Shown here piece by piece: positions 16,914 to 25,884 of a stretch of DNA of 64,000 nucleotides (positions are counted from its first letter, which is position 1; each line of letters begins with the position of its first letter). The notes under the pieces are model-generated. The model saw only the letters and a list, made by a program, of their open reading frames with translations. It ran no database searches and had not been told where the DNA came from. This stretch comes from Nitratireductor sp. GISD-1A_MAKvit (lineage in GTDB: Bacteria; Pseudomonadota; Alphaproteobacteria; Rhizobiales; Rhizobiaceae). The translations under genes and the position numbers were made by a program. The DNA is taken from assembly GCF_040819555.1 (NCBI RefSeq), contig NZ_CP161920.1, positions 3,347,001 through 3,411,000 of the forward strand. The letters are read 5' to 3'.

Positions 16914-19900
16914 ATGGCGTCTGTTTCATATTCCTTCGTTGACATCGCGGTTCTGGACCAGGTGCGGGCGCGTTTTGCAGCCGGGGATGCGCTTCTTGTG
17001 CTTGCCCCCGCGCTCGACACGGTCATCTGGGCGAATGGTCCGGGCGCCGCACTCATCGGTTATCGGAACATCGATGAGGCCATCGGCGCCGCCAGCGGCC
17101 TGTCCATGACCACCCGCCGGCAGATTTCAGCAACACCCGGATTTCCACGTATTTCGGGCGAGCGTTCCGTCGCCACGCGACTCGGCAAGGGATTGCGTTC
17201 TCCTCTCGTCACCCTCAATGCATCCACGATTTCACTTCCCGGTGGAGAACAGGCAATCCTTCTGGCAGTCGAAGCACGCTCGACAAAGATGCGCGATGAA
17301 CGTTTTCGCGCAACTGCAGCCGTGCAGGGCTTCGATGAAGCCGAGCAGTTCGCTGCTCTTATCGACGAAAACGGGCTTGTCGCGGCAGCTTCAAGCGGGT
17401 TCGAAAGACTCGGCATGGAACGCGACACGCTGCGCGCGCTCGTCGCCGAAGTTCGCGACGAGCAAGACCGGCTGGTCAAACGGCTCGTGAAGTCTGGCGC
17501 GCGTCAGCGCCCTGCAGCCATTGCAAAACTGACCGACCGGCCGGCGTGGCATCTTCTCGTGGTTGTCGATGAGCAGAGCGCTCCGCTTGAGCATCCCCCC
17601 GTCGCCAGCACGCAAGCGGGCAGCGCCGACACTGGCGCCATTCGAAGCGAGGAAACCCGCATACACGAAACCCCGGCGCAAGAGCCGGAGACGCCGGAAA
17701 ATCAGCGTCACGACGGTGAAGACCCGATCGGCGGCTCGGTCGACGGGGAGCGCGTTGCGGAGCGGCCGGAAACAGCCTCGGCCGACAGGACGGGAGATGA
17801 GGTCACCTCCGAAGCTCCGGTCACCCAGCGTCCCTCGGGGACCATTCGCTTTGCCTGGCGCACTGATGCCGAAGGGCGCTTTACGGCGCTTTCCGATGCG
17901 TTTTCAGAAGCCGTCGGTCCAGCCGCGGCCGATGTCCTGGGGCGGCGTTTCAAAGATGTGTCAAACGCGTTCGGTCTTGATCCTGATGGCCGCATATCGG
18001 CGCTGCTTGAACGCCGCGACACCTGGTCCGGACGCACTGTCCTCTGGCCCCTGCAGGGCACCGACCTCAAGGTTCCCGTCGACCTTGCCGCCCTGCCGAT
18101 TTATGGCCGGGAACGCGTGTTTGAGGGATTTCATGGTTTCGGCCTGGCGCGTCTGAGCGATGCGGTGAGCGACCCGGAAGGCATCGGGCTCGTTTTGACA
18201 CCGGGTGCGCCATTTCCACCGCGCGGAGCTCCAGAACCGGATCTGACACCGGGCGAAGCCCTGCCACCGGCGGGCGACGAACATCAGGAGACCGCCGACG
18301 CCGCCCGCGGTCCAGATGAAGATGCGTCTGGCAGCGATCCTGCTGACGATACCTTCACGACCGACACCGCGGGCCCGGAAGAGGCGCAGAAAGATGCAGT
18401 CAAGATCATCCGCCTCTCGGAGCACCGCACTCTCCCCGTCTCCGATGGTGCCCTGTCGCCGATAGAAGCCAACGCATTTCGTGAAATCGGCGCGCGCCTG
18501 CGTGAAGTGGAAGAGTTGCGCAACGTCGATACCAGCGGAACTCCGCCGCCAAAACAGCACGAAGAAGACGCTGCCACCGGGATAGCCGAGCCAGACGGTC
18601 CCGGCACGGGAGAGAGCGAAACGCCATCGCAGACCGCCGAAAGCGAGGCTGCGGCTGAAGCGGCTACCGCCGGGGGCCGTACAGAGCGAACGGACACGAT
18701 CACGCCTGCGCCGGAGGCGCCATCGGCCGCTGCACCAGCGCGTGCGGGCACCTTCGTTCCCTCGGCTTTTTTCAACATGCCCGCCGATACGAGCCAGGAC
18801 AATCCGGGCCTTCTGGCCGGGCTGCCGCTCGCGATACTCATCCACACCGGCGACACGCTGGAATATGCCAACCGCGCCTTTTTTGACCTGACCGGTTATG
18901 GAGAACTGGAGGCGCTGCAGACAAACGGTGGTATCGATGCGCTCTTTCCCGAGAGCTACGAGGGGTCCCAGACCACGGGCGAAGCGCAGGCGTTGAAGCT
19001 TAGAACGGCGCAGGGCGCCGAACGTGATGTGCGCGCGCATCTGCAATCTGTCGCATGGCGCGAAGGAAAGGCTCTGCTTCTGGCGTTACAGCCCGTAGAG
19101 GCGGTGGCCGCAATGCTCCCGCAGCCCGCTCCTCAGACGGAAAACAACGAGGAAACCGAAGCGCTACACGACGCGGAGATGGAAGCACAGACTGCCGAAT
19201 TGCAGATGCATCTGGCCGAAATGCGCGCCATCGTCGACACGGCAACGGACGGTGTCGTCGTGATCGACAATGACGGAAACATTCGCTCCACCAACCGCCC
19301 CGCAGAAGCGCTGTTCGGCTTCGACAGCGAAGATGTGACGGGCAAACCCTTTGCAGCGCTCTTCGCCATTGAAAGCCAGGCCGCTGTTCGCGAACACCTG
19401 AACGGCCTGTCCGACAATGGCGTGGCGAGCGTGCTGAATGACGGGCTTGAGGTGATCGGTCGGGAAGCACAGGGGCGGTTCATCCCGCTGTTCATGACCA
19501 TCGGTCGCCTGCCTCATTCCAGCGGTTTCTGTGCGGTCCTGCGTGACATAACACAGTGGAAACGCGCCACCGAGGAGCTGACCCAGGCGCGGGCGGAAGC
19601 CGAGCGCGCCTCCTCGCAAAAGACCGAATTCCTAGCGCGCGTGAGCCACGAGGTGCGCACACCGCTCAATGCCATTATCGGCTTTTCCGAACTGATGCTT
19701 GATGAGAAATTCGGCCCAATCGGTAATGACCGCTACCGTGATTATCTTCACGACATCAACCGGTCGGGGAATCATGTTCTGGATCTGGTGAACGATCTTC
19801 TGGATATCTCCAAGATCGAGGCCGGCGAGCAGGAGATGCATTATGAGGCAGTCTCCCTCAATGATACTCTCGCCGAGACTGTCGCCATGATGCAACCGCA

Positions 19901-20318
19901 GGCCAACCGCGAGCGCGTCATCATACGTTCGAGTTTTTCCTCCAGCCTCCCCGATGTGGTGGCAGACCCCAGAAGCGTGCGGCAAATCGCGCTCAATCTG
20001 CTTTCAAATGCCGTGCGATACACCCCGGCCGGCGGCCAGGTGATCGTTTCAACCGCCTACAGCGCGGAAGGTTCCGTGGTCATGCGTGTGCGTGATACCG
20101 GGGTCGGCATGAACCCGGCCGAGATCGAGGAAGCGCTCAAGCCCTTCAAGCAAATCAACAGCTTGAAGCGCAAGCGTGGCGACGGGACCGGCCTCGGCCT
20201 GCCTCTGACACGTGCCATGGTGGAGGCCAACCGGGCTGTTTTTGCCATCAACTCGGTGCCCGATGAGGGCACGCTTGTCGAGATCTCGTTTCCTCCCACG
20301 CGGGTGCTGGCAGACTAG
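16914..20318 (+). CDS. pdhS: PAS-domain sensor histidine kinase of the PdhS/PleC/DivJ group
   Basis: A 1134-residue kinase without membrane helices. Order: an N-terminal region (1-225) with a divergent PAS-like fold, an acidic Pro/Glu-rich linker (230-300), a PAS domain (about 304-420), a second long acidic linker (430-625), PAS domains at 635-740 and 765-885, then HisKA with His912 in SHEVRTPLNAIIGFSELM and the HATPase with the N-box NLLSNAVRYTP near 1027 and DGTGLGLPLTRAMVEA. The H-box is of the PleC/DivJ/PdhS type that acts on DivK, upstream of CtrA. Length and cytosolic layout fit Brucella PdhS (about 1035 residues). The orthology is inferred. A CtrA box precedes it. Confidence 0.85.
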   Translation: MASVSYSFVDIAVLDQVRARFAAGDALLVLAPALDTVIWANGPGAALIGYRNIDEAIGAASGLSMTTRRQISATPGFPRISGERSVATRLGKGLRSPLVTLNASTISLPGGEQAILLAVEARSTKMRDERFRATAAVQGFDEAEQFAALIDENGLVAAASSGFERLGMERDTLRALVAEVRDEQDRLVKRLVKSGARQRPAAIAKLTDRPAWHLLVVVDEQSAPLEHPPVASTQAGSADTGAIRSEETRIHETPAQEPETPENQRHDGEDPIGGSVDGERVAERPETASADRTGDEVTSEAPVTQRPSGTIRFAWRTDAEGRFTALSDAFSEAVGPAAADVLGRRFKDVSNAFGLDPDGRISALLERRDTWSGRTVLWPLQGTDLKVPVDLAALPIYGRERVFEGFHGFGLARLSDAVSDPEGIGLVLTPGAPFPPRGAPEPDLTPGEALPPAGDEHQETADAARGPDEDASGSDPADDTFTTDTAGPEEAQKDAVKIIRLSEHRTLPVSDGALSPIEANAFREIGARLREVEELRNVDTSGTPPPKQHEEDAATGIAEPDGPGTGESETPSQTAESEAAAEAATAGGRTERTDTITPAPEAPSAAAPARAGTFVPSAFFNMPADTSQDNPGLLAGLPLAILIHTGDTLEYANRAFFDLTGYGELEALQTNGGIDALFPESYEGSQTTGEAQALKLRTAQGAERDVRAHLQSVAWREGKALLLALQPVEAVAAMLPQPAPQTENNEETEALHDAEMEAQTAELQMHLAEMRAIVDTATDGVVVIDNDGNIRSTNRPAEALFGFDSEDVTGKPFAALFAIESQAAVREHLNGLSDNGVASVLNDGLEVIGREAQGRFIPLFMTIGRLPHSSGFCAVLRDITQWKRATEELTQARAEAERASSQKTEFLARVSHEVRTPLNAIIGFSELMLDEKFGPIGNDRYRDYLHDINRSGNHVLDLVNDLLDISKIEAGEQEMHYEAVSLNDTLAETVAMMQPQANRERVIIRSSFSSSLPDVVADPRSVRQIALNLLSNAVRYTPAGGQVIVSTAYSAEGSVVMRVRDTGVGMNPAEIEEALKPFKQINSLKRKRGDGTGLGLPLTRAMVEANRAVFAINSVPDEGTLVEISFPPTRVLAD

Positions 20319-20368
20319 CCTGCCCCATGCCCTGGATTGGCATTGCGCCATAAATATGATGTTTTCAG

Positions 20369-20385
20369 TTTAGAATCCTTCTAAA
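20369..20385. promoter_or_regulatory. ICE box (Irr-binding site) before the iron transporter
   Basis: TTTAGAATCCTTCTAAA is a perfect 7-3-7 palindrome and fits the rhizobial iron control element consensus TTTRGAAYNRTTCYAAA except at one central base. It lies 123 bases upstream of the fbpA start, so the Fur-family regulator Irr is predicted to control fbpA-fbpB. Confidence 0.75.
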
Positions 20386-20507
20386 CTCATGAAATTGCAC
20401 GTATTTTTCTTGACCGCGACGCATTTTTGCCCGAGAAGCCAATGCGCTGGAATATCGAATTCCGCAACTTCCCTGGGACCTTGAACCCCTTAGGCTAGGA
20501 GGCGTCA

Positions 20508-21566
20508 ATGCTGACACGTAAACTAATCGCTGCCCGAATCGGGCTCGCCGCCGCGACCGCTGCAGGAATGCTGGCCGCGACATTGCCAGCCGCGCAGGCG
20601 GAAGGCACCGTAAACATCTATTCCTATCGCCAGCCCTTTCTCATCGAGCCATTGCTCAATGCCTTTACCGAAAAGACCGGTATTGAGACCGAGGTTCTTT
20701 TCCTGAACAAGGGGCTTGAGGATCGTATCGAAGCCGAAGGCTCCAATTCGCCTGCCGACGTGATCCTGACAGTCGACATTGGCCGCCTGATGAATGCCAA
20801 GGAAAAGGGCATCACCCAGGCTGTCGAGGACGAGGCCGTCAATGCGGGCATTCCGGAAAACTTTCGCGACCCTGAAGGCCACTGGTTCGGCGTGACCACG
20901 CGCGGACGCGTGGTCTATGCCTCCAATGAGCGCGTTGATCAGGACACCATCACCTATGAGGAGCTTGCCGATCCGAAATGGAAGGGCAAGATCTGCATGC
21001 GCAGCGGCCAGCACATGTATAACATCGCGCTGTTCGCCTCCATGATCGCGCATCACGGTGAGGAGAAGGCGGAAGAGTGGATGGAAGGCCTGAAGGCCAA
21101 CCTCGCTCGCAAGCCAAACGGCAACGACCGTGCGCAGGCGCAGGCGATCTTTGCAGGTGAATGCGATCTGGGCATCGGCAACACCTATTATGTCGGCCTG
21201 ATGCAGAACAACGAGAAAGAGCCGGAACAGAAGGAATGGGCCGGCGCGATGAAGGTTCTGTTCCCGAATTCGGAAGACCGCGGCACCCATGTGAACATTT
21301 CCGGCATGGCCCTGGCCAAGCATGCTCCCAACAAGGAAAACGCCATCGAACTGATGCGCTTCCTGGGCAGCCCCGAGGCGCAGGCCATCTATGCCGAAAC
21401 CAATTATGAGTATCCGGTTCTTCCCGATGCAAAGGTTTCCCAGACCGTTCAGGATTTCGGCAAGATCAAGCCGGACACGCTCGCACTGGACGAGATTGCC
21501 AAACACCGCAAGGCGGCATCGGAAATGGTCGACCGCGTCGGTCTCGACGACGGTCCGGCCAGCTAG
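20508..21566 (+). CDS. fbpA: Iron(III) ABC transporter, periplasmic binding protein
   Basis: A 352-residue protein with a signal peptide cleaved after about residue 31 (LPAAQA before EGTVNIYSY). The body is FbpA/FutA-like: LLNAFTEKTGIETEVLFLNK, ADVILTVDIGRL, and the tyrosine pair in GIGNTYYVGLM that coordinates ferric iron in this family. GGCTAGGAGG precedes the ATG. It delivers iron to the FbpB permease encoded downstream. No ATPase gene follows, so the FbpC subunit must be elsewhere. An ICE box lies upstream and a terminator follows directly. Confidence 0.92.
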   Translation: MLTRKLIAARIGLAAATAAGMLAATLPAAQAEGTVNIYSYRQPFLIEPLLNAFTEKTGIETEVLFLNKGLEDRIEAEGSNSPADVILTVDIGRLMNAKEKGITQAVEDEAVNAGIPENFRDPEGHWFGVTTRGRVVYASNERVDQDTITYEELADPKWKGKICMRSGQHMYNIALFASMIAHHGEEKAEEWMEGLKANLARKPNGNDRAQAQAIFAGECDLGIGNTYYVGLMQNNEKEPEQKEWAGAMKVLFPNSEDRGTHVNISGMALAKHAPNKENAIELMRFLGSPEAQAIYAETNYEYPVLPDAKVSQTVQDFGKIKPDTLALDEIAKHRKAASEMVDRVGLDDGPAS

Positions 21567-21585
21567 CCGACTGACCTTTCTCCCG

Positions 21586-21615
21586 GCCGGGCCTTGTAAA
21601 AGGCCCGGCTTTTTG
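21586..21615 (+). terminator. Terminator hairpin between fbpA and fbpB
   Basis: A 10-base stem GCCGGGCCTT/AAGGCCCGGC with loop GTAA, followed by TTTTT. It starts 20 bases after the fbpA stop and lies before fbpB on the same strand. Confidence 0.8.
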
Positions 21616-21662
21616 CTTTCCCCGGGAGCCAAGGTTTCAGCCCGGGTCCCAAGCGCCGTTTC

Positions 21663-23360
21663 ATGACAATCCAGCCCAAACCGCCACTCCTGCTCGAAAA
21701 ACCCCGCACCCTGCGTGTGCGCGGAGAGCGGCATGGCGTGGCAATGACCGGCAGCCTGCTCGTGACGCTGCTCGTTCTCATGCCGATCGCCACAATCCTC
21801 TATGTGGCGCTTTCCGGTTCGGGCGGCATGTGGCCGCACCTCCTTCAGTATGTGCTGCCGCAATCGCTGGGCACGACGCTTCTGCTGCTCGCTCTCGTGG
21901 CAATGGGGACCGCGGTCATCGGCGTGAGCGCTGCCTGGGCGGTGGTGGGTTATGAGTTTCCGCTGCGGCGCTTCCTGTCCTGGGCTCTGGTCCTGCCGCT
22001 GGCTGTCCCGACCTATCTGGCCGCATATGCCTTTGGCGAGTTTTTCCATTATGTCGGCCCTTTGCAGACCGCGTTTCGCGCCGTGTTCGGGTTTGAAAGC
22101 GCGCGCGAATACTGGTTTCCCGACATCCGATCCACCTGGGGGGCGGCGCTGGTCGTCACCTCGGTCACCTTCCCTTATGTCTATCTGACATCGCGTGTGG
22201 TGTTCCTCATGCAGGGCCGCAACATTGCCGACGTTGCCCGCACACTTGGCGCCCGGCCGGCGCGTGTTTTCTTCCGCATTCTTCTGCCTGTCGCGCGCCC
22301 CGCCATCATCGCCGGCCTTGCTCTCGTGATGATGGAAACACTGAACGACATCGGTGCGGTGGAATATCTGGGCGTGCGAACACTCACGCTTTCGGTCTAT
22401 TCCACATGGCTCAACCGTGGCAGCCTCGAAGGCGCCACCCAGATTGCGGCCGTGATGCTGGTGATCGTTTTTCTGCTTCTTACGGCCGAACAGTGGGCAC
22501 GCCGCAAACAGCGTTTTCACAGTGCGCGCGGCACGCAGATGCATGCGCGACCACCACGCATGGTGCTGTCGGGACCGAAGGGCTGGCTCGTTACGCTCGG
22601 TCTTTTCTTGCCGATCCTGTCGGGCTTCGGCATCCCGGTGACGGTTTTTGCACGCTATGCATACCGGCGTCTGGACCAGTTTGTGGAGCCGCAGGTTCTA
22701 CAGGCGTTTGTGACCAGTGTCTCCGTTGCCGCGACCACGGCGCTTGTGACCATCGCCATTGCACTCCTGATGTTGAATGCCATGCGTCTGTCGCGCTCAA
22801 TGCCCACGCTCATTCTGGTGCGGCTTGCTTCCATCGGGTACGCCCTGCCCGGCACGATACTCGGGCTTGGCCTGCTGCTCTCGCTCGCCGCAATCGACAA
22901 TGCGATCGACCAGACGGCCCGCAGCCATTTCGGCATGTCGACCGGGCTTCTCCTCACAGGAACGGCCATGTCCATCGTCATCGCCTGCACGATCCGCTTT
23001 CTCGCACTGGCTGAAAGCGCCATGCGTTCGGGCCTGGAGAAGCTTCCCCCCAATCTTGATCAGGCTGCCCGCAGCCTCGGAAAAACGGCAAACCAAAGCG
23101 CGATTTCGGTCCTCCTGCCGCTTTTGAAACCCGCCATTCTGACGGCCGCCATCCTCGTTTTCGTGGACACGGTGAAGGAGCTTTCAGCCACGATCCTGCT
23201 GCGTCCCTTCGGGTTTCGCACATTGGCCACACACGTTTATGAAAACGCCTCGCGCGGCGCTGTGGAAGATGGTGCGGTGGCTGCATTGCTCATCATCGCG
23301 ACCGCGATCGTTCCGGCAATCCTGCTTTCCGGCCCCCTCATGCGCGATCGAGAGACCTGA
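21663..23360 (+). CDS. fbpB: Iron(III) ABC transporter permease, two fused membrane domains
   Basis: A 565-residue polytopic protein of about 12 helices made of two homologous BinProt_TMD halves, as usual for FbpB/SfuB. The EAA loops read VARTLGARPARVFFRILLPV in the first half and AARSLGKTANQSAISVLLPL in the second; both contact the ATPase. It forms the inner-membrane channel for the iron delivered by FbpA. The gene starts 96 bases after fbpA, beyond a terminator hairpin. Its expression probably depends on read-through from the ICE-controlled promoter. Confidence 0.92.
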   Translation: MTIQPKPPLLLEKPRTLRVRGERHGVAMTGSLLVTLLVLMPIATILYVALSGSGGMWPHLLQYVLPQSLGTTLLLLALVAMGTAVIGVSAAWAVVGYEFPLRRFLSWALVLPLAVPTYLAAYAFGEFFHYVGPLQTAFRAVFGFESAREYWFPDIRSTWGAALVVTSVTFPYVYLTSRVVFLMQGRNIADVARTLGARPARVFFRILLPVARPAIIAGLALVMMETLNDIGAVEYLGVRTLTLSVYSTWLNRGSLEGATQIAAVMLVIVFLLLTAEQWARRKQRFHSARGTQMHARPPRMVLSGPKGWLVTLGLFLPILSGFGIPVTVFARYAYRRLDQFVEPQVLQAFVTSVSVAATTALVTIAIALLMLNAMRLSRSMPTLILVRLASIGYALPGTILGLGLLLSLAAIDNAIDQTARSHFGMSTGLLLTGTAMSIVIACTIRFLALAESAMRSGLEKLPPNLDQAARSLGKTANQSAISVLLPLLKPAILTAAILVFVDTVKELSATILLRPFGFRTLATHVYENASRGAVEDGAVAALLIIATAIVPAILLSGPLMRDRET

Positions 23361-23379
23361 AGAAATCAGGTCAAAAAAA

Positions 23380-23397
23380 AGCGCCCCGAAGGGCGCT
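23380..23397 (-). terminator. Terminator of the acetoacetyl-CoA synthetase gene
   Basis: A 7-base stem AGCGCCC/GGGCGCT with loop CGAA, followed on the minus strand by a run of eight T (including the end of the stem pair). It lies about 210 bases beyond the stop of the minus-strand synthetase and 20 bases beyond fbpB, so it may serve both. Confidence 0.7.
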
Positions 23398-23609
23398 AGA
23401 GGGTCTGAATGCTGTCAAAAACGGGGCTTGGCGAACATCTGTCATCAACAGTCGGATCCCGTGTCCGGCTCGTCAAGTTAGCCGACACTATCGCGGCGAA
23501 ACCCTTAACAGAACCTTACTTCAGATCTAAAAAATTTACGGTTTCGTACCAACTGTGAAATCTCGGTAAATATCCGTTTTACCAAACCTTAACCATAAAG
23601 CTGCGCAGA
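23398..23609. other. AT-rich gap between convergent genes, with two CtrA-like sites
   Basis: A 212-base stretch clearly richer in A+T than its flanks. TTAA-N7-TTAC lies at 23505-23519 and TTTA-N7-TTAAC at 23578-23593; each differs from the CtrA consensus by one base. No gene and no RNA fold is recognised. The sites are odd here because both flanking genes point inwards. Confidence 0.3.
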
Positions 23610-25568
23610 TCAGCTTCGAAGTGCGGGAATATTCCGGTAAAAATCCAGAGCCTCGGGATTGGCAAGTGCCTCCCGGTTTTTCACCTCACGGCCATGCACG
23701 ATGTCACGCACTGCAAGTTCCGTGATCTTGCCGGACTTGGTGCGCGGAATATCGCTCACCGCGACGATGCGTGCGGGCACGTGTCTGGGACTTGCTCCGG
23801 TGCGGATCTTCGTACGGATCGATTTTTCCAGCGCTTCGTCCAGTTCCACGCCGTCGGCAAGCCGCACGAACAGAACGACCCGCACATCCTCTTCCCATTC
23901 CTGTCCGATACAGATTGCCTCCAGAATTTCCGGCATCTGCTCCACCTGATTATAGATTTCGGCAGTGCCGATGCGCACTCCACCGGGGTTGAGCGTGGCG
24001 TCGGACCTGCCGTGAATGACAATGCCCCCATTTTCCGTCCATTCGGCGAAATCGCCATGGCACCACACATTGTCGAACCGGTCGAAATACGCGGCGTGGT
24101 ATTTTTCGCCATTCGGGTCATTCCAGAAACCGAGCGGCATTGCGGGGAAGGCGCGGGTGCAGACCAGCTCTCCCTTGCCGCTTTGGAGCGGCTCCCCATT
24201 GTCGCCCCAGACCTCGACTGCCATGCCCAGACCTGCCGCCTGGATTTCGCCAACCCAGACCGGGAGCGTCGGCACACCCAGCACAAAACAGGAGACGATG
24301 TCCGTTCCACCCGATATCGAGGCCAGGTGCACATCCTTCTTGATGCCTTCATAGACAAAGGAGAAGTTTTCCGGCGCCAGTGGGGAGCCGGTCGAGGAGA
24401 TGGTTTCCACCGTCGAAAGGTCGTGGCTTTCCATGGGTTTCAGCCCGGCCTTGCGAACCGCATCGATGAACTTTGCCGAGGTGCCGAAATAGGTCATGCC
24501 TTCGGCATCCGCAAAATCGAACAGGGCATTGCCGTCCGGGTGGAAAGGCGAACCATCATAAAGGAGAAGTGTGGTCTGTGAGGCCAGCCCGCTGGCCAGC
24601 CAGTTCCACATCATCCAGCCGCATGTCGTGAAGTAGAAAAGCCGGTCGCCCGGCTTCAGACCGGCGTGCAGCGCGTGCTCTTTCACGTGCTGCAACAGCG
24701 TGCCACCAGCCGAGTGCACGATGCATTTGGGAGCGCCTGTCGTTCCTGACGAGAACAGGATGTAAAGCGGGTGCGCAAAAGGCAACCGTTCAAATGTGAT
24801 GTCTCCGGCCTCATGCCCGGCAAGAGCCTCCGTCAGGCTCACAGCCCTGTCGATGTGGGACGCGGCTTCACCCGCCCGGCCCAGATAGTCCACCACCAGC
24901 ACCATCTTGACGCTCGGCAGGCGCTCGACCACCGCTGCAGCCTTTTCCGACACATCGAACGACCGGCCCCCATACCAGTAACCATCGGGAACAATGAGAA
25001 TCTTTGGTTCGATCTGGCCAAACCTGTCGAGAACACCCTGAATGCCGAAGTCAGGCGAGCACGAGGACCATACCGCCCCCAGCGATGTGGCGGCGAGCAT
25101 GGCAGCGATGGTTTCGGGCATGTTGGGCATCATTGCCGCCACGCGGTCACCCGCTTTCACCCCGCTAGCACGGAAACACCGTTGCAGTCGCGAAACCATC
25201 TGGCGAAGCTCATCCCATGAAAGCCGCCGCTCAACCTTGTCTTCACCACGAAACACCAGAGCGTCTCCGTCACCGGAACGGCGAAGCAGGTTTTCCGCAT
25301 AGTTGAGCCTGGCATCGGGAAAGAATACGGCACCGGGCATGCGGTCGCCATCAACCAGCACACGCTCGCCTCTGTCACCGATGATTTCGCAGAAATCCCA
25401 TACCAGAGACCAGAATGCCTCGCGGTTGGCCACCGACCAGCCATGAAGAGATTCGTAGTCTGGAAAAGACGTTCCAGAAAGCTTCTCGGCCCGCCTTGAG
25501 AAGGCGGTGATCGGCGCCTCATTCTTTCGTTTTGCATCCGGCTCCCAAAGCGGCTCGCCTGCGGTCAT
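23610..25568 (-). CDS. Acetoacetate--CoA ligase (acetoacetyl-CoA synthetase)
   Basis: A 652-residue ANL-superfamily enzyme that activates acetoacetate with ATP and CoA, the entry step for reuse of polyhydroxybutyrate-derived acetoacetate. The AMP-binding P-loop [20 protein letters not shown] is near residues 270-290. The acetoacetyl-specific N-terminus shows [20 protein letters not shown] and [17 protein letters not shown]. The catalytic lysine lies in [10 protein letters not shown] near residue 616. AAGGAGGACAGG precedes the ATG. It is related to acetyl-CoA synthetase but fits AACS better by its opening segment. Confidence 0.92.
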   Translation of the reverse strand: MTAGEPLWEPDAKRKNEAPITAFSRRAEKLSGTSFPDYESLHGWSVANREAFWSLVWDFCEIIGDRGERVLVDGDRMPGAVFFPDARLNYAENLLRRSGDGDALVFRGEDKVERRLSWDELRQMVSRLQRCFRASGVKAGDRVAAMMPNMPETIAAMLAATSLGAVWSSCSPDFGIQGVLDRFGQIEPKILIVPDGYWYGGRSFDVSEKAAAVVERLPSVKMVLVVDYLGRAGEAASHIDRAVSLTEALAGHEAGDITFERLPFAHPLYILFSSGTTGAPKCIVHSAGGTLLQHVKEHALHAGLKPGDRLFYFTTCGWMMWNWLASGLASQTTLLLYDGSPFHPDGNALFDFADAEGMTYFGTSAKFIDAVRKAGLKPMESHDLSTVETISSTGSPLAPENFSFVYEGIKKDVHLASISGGTDIVSCFVLGVPTLPVWVGEIQAAGLGMAVEVWGDNGEPLQSGKGELVCTRAFPAMPLGFWNDPNGEKYHAAYFDRFDNVWCHGDFAEWTENGGIVIHGRSDATLNPGGVRIGTAEIYNQVEQMPEILEAICIGQEWEEDVRVVLFVRLADGVELDEALEKSIRTKIRTGASPRHVPARIVAVSDIPRTKSGKITELAVRDIVHGREVKNREALANPEALDFYRNIPALRS

Positions 25569-25652
25569 CCTGTCCTCCTTATGGCCTGGCGGCTGTTCTT
25601 TTGCTTATGCAATTCCCTTCTGCCGGCGGCAATGGCTTCGCCTGAAAACAAT

Positions 25653-25673
25653 TGCACATTGCATTTGTGTGCA
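25653..25673. promoter_or_regulatory. TGC-rich dyad upstream of acetoacetyl-CoA synthetase
   Basis: TGCACA (25653-25658) and TGTGCA (25668-25673) form a perfect inverted repeat around a 9-base centre that contains TTGCA. It lies 85-105 bases upstream of the synthetase start, close to the distance of the dyad before the phasin gene. The rest of the 316-base divergent region 25569-25884 shows no other site I can name. Confidence 0.4.
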
Positions 25674-25884
25674 CGCTTCCAGACGCCTAAATCGGGAGAA
25701 ACCGGTGCACGAACGGCGTGTGAGGCGACAATTCCTTGAATTGCCATACGCAATGTTTAAACCCGTAAAGTGTTGTGAGACCTGTTTGCTGGCTTACTGC
25801 ATTTGCCTGCACATCGTTTCATTATGGACATCGTTCAACCGGCAGGCTCAAAAGATTGCGGTTGAACAGCGAGGATGAGGTTCC

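Noticed and set aside
20523..22544. A 673-codon open frame on the minus strand
   Set aside because: It lies antisense across fbpA and fbpB, which are certain by homology. Composition is that of a shadow frame.
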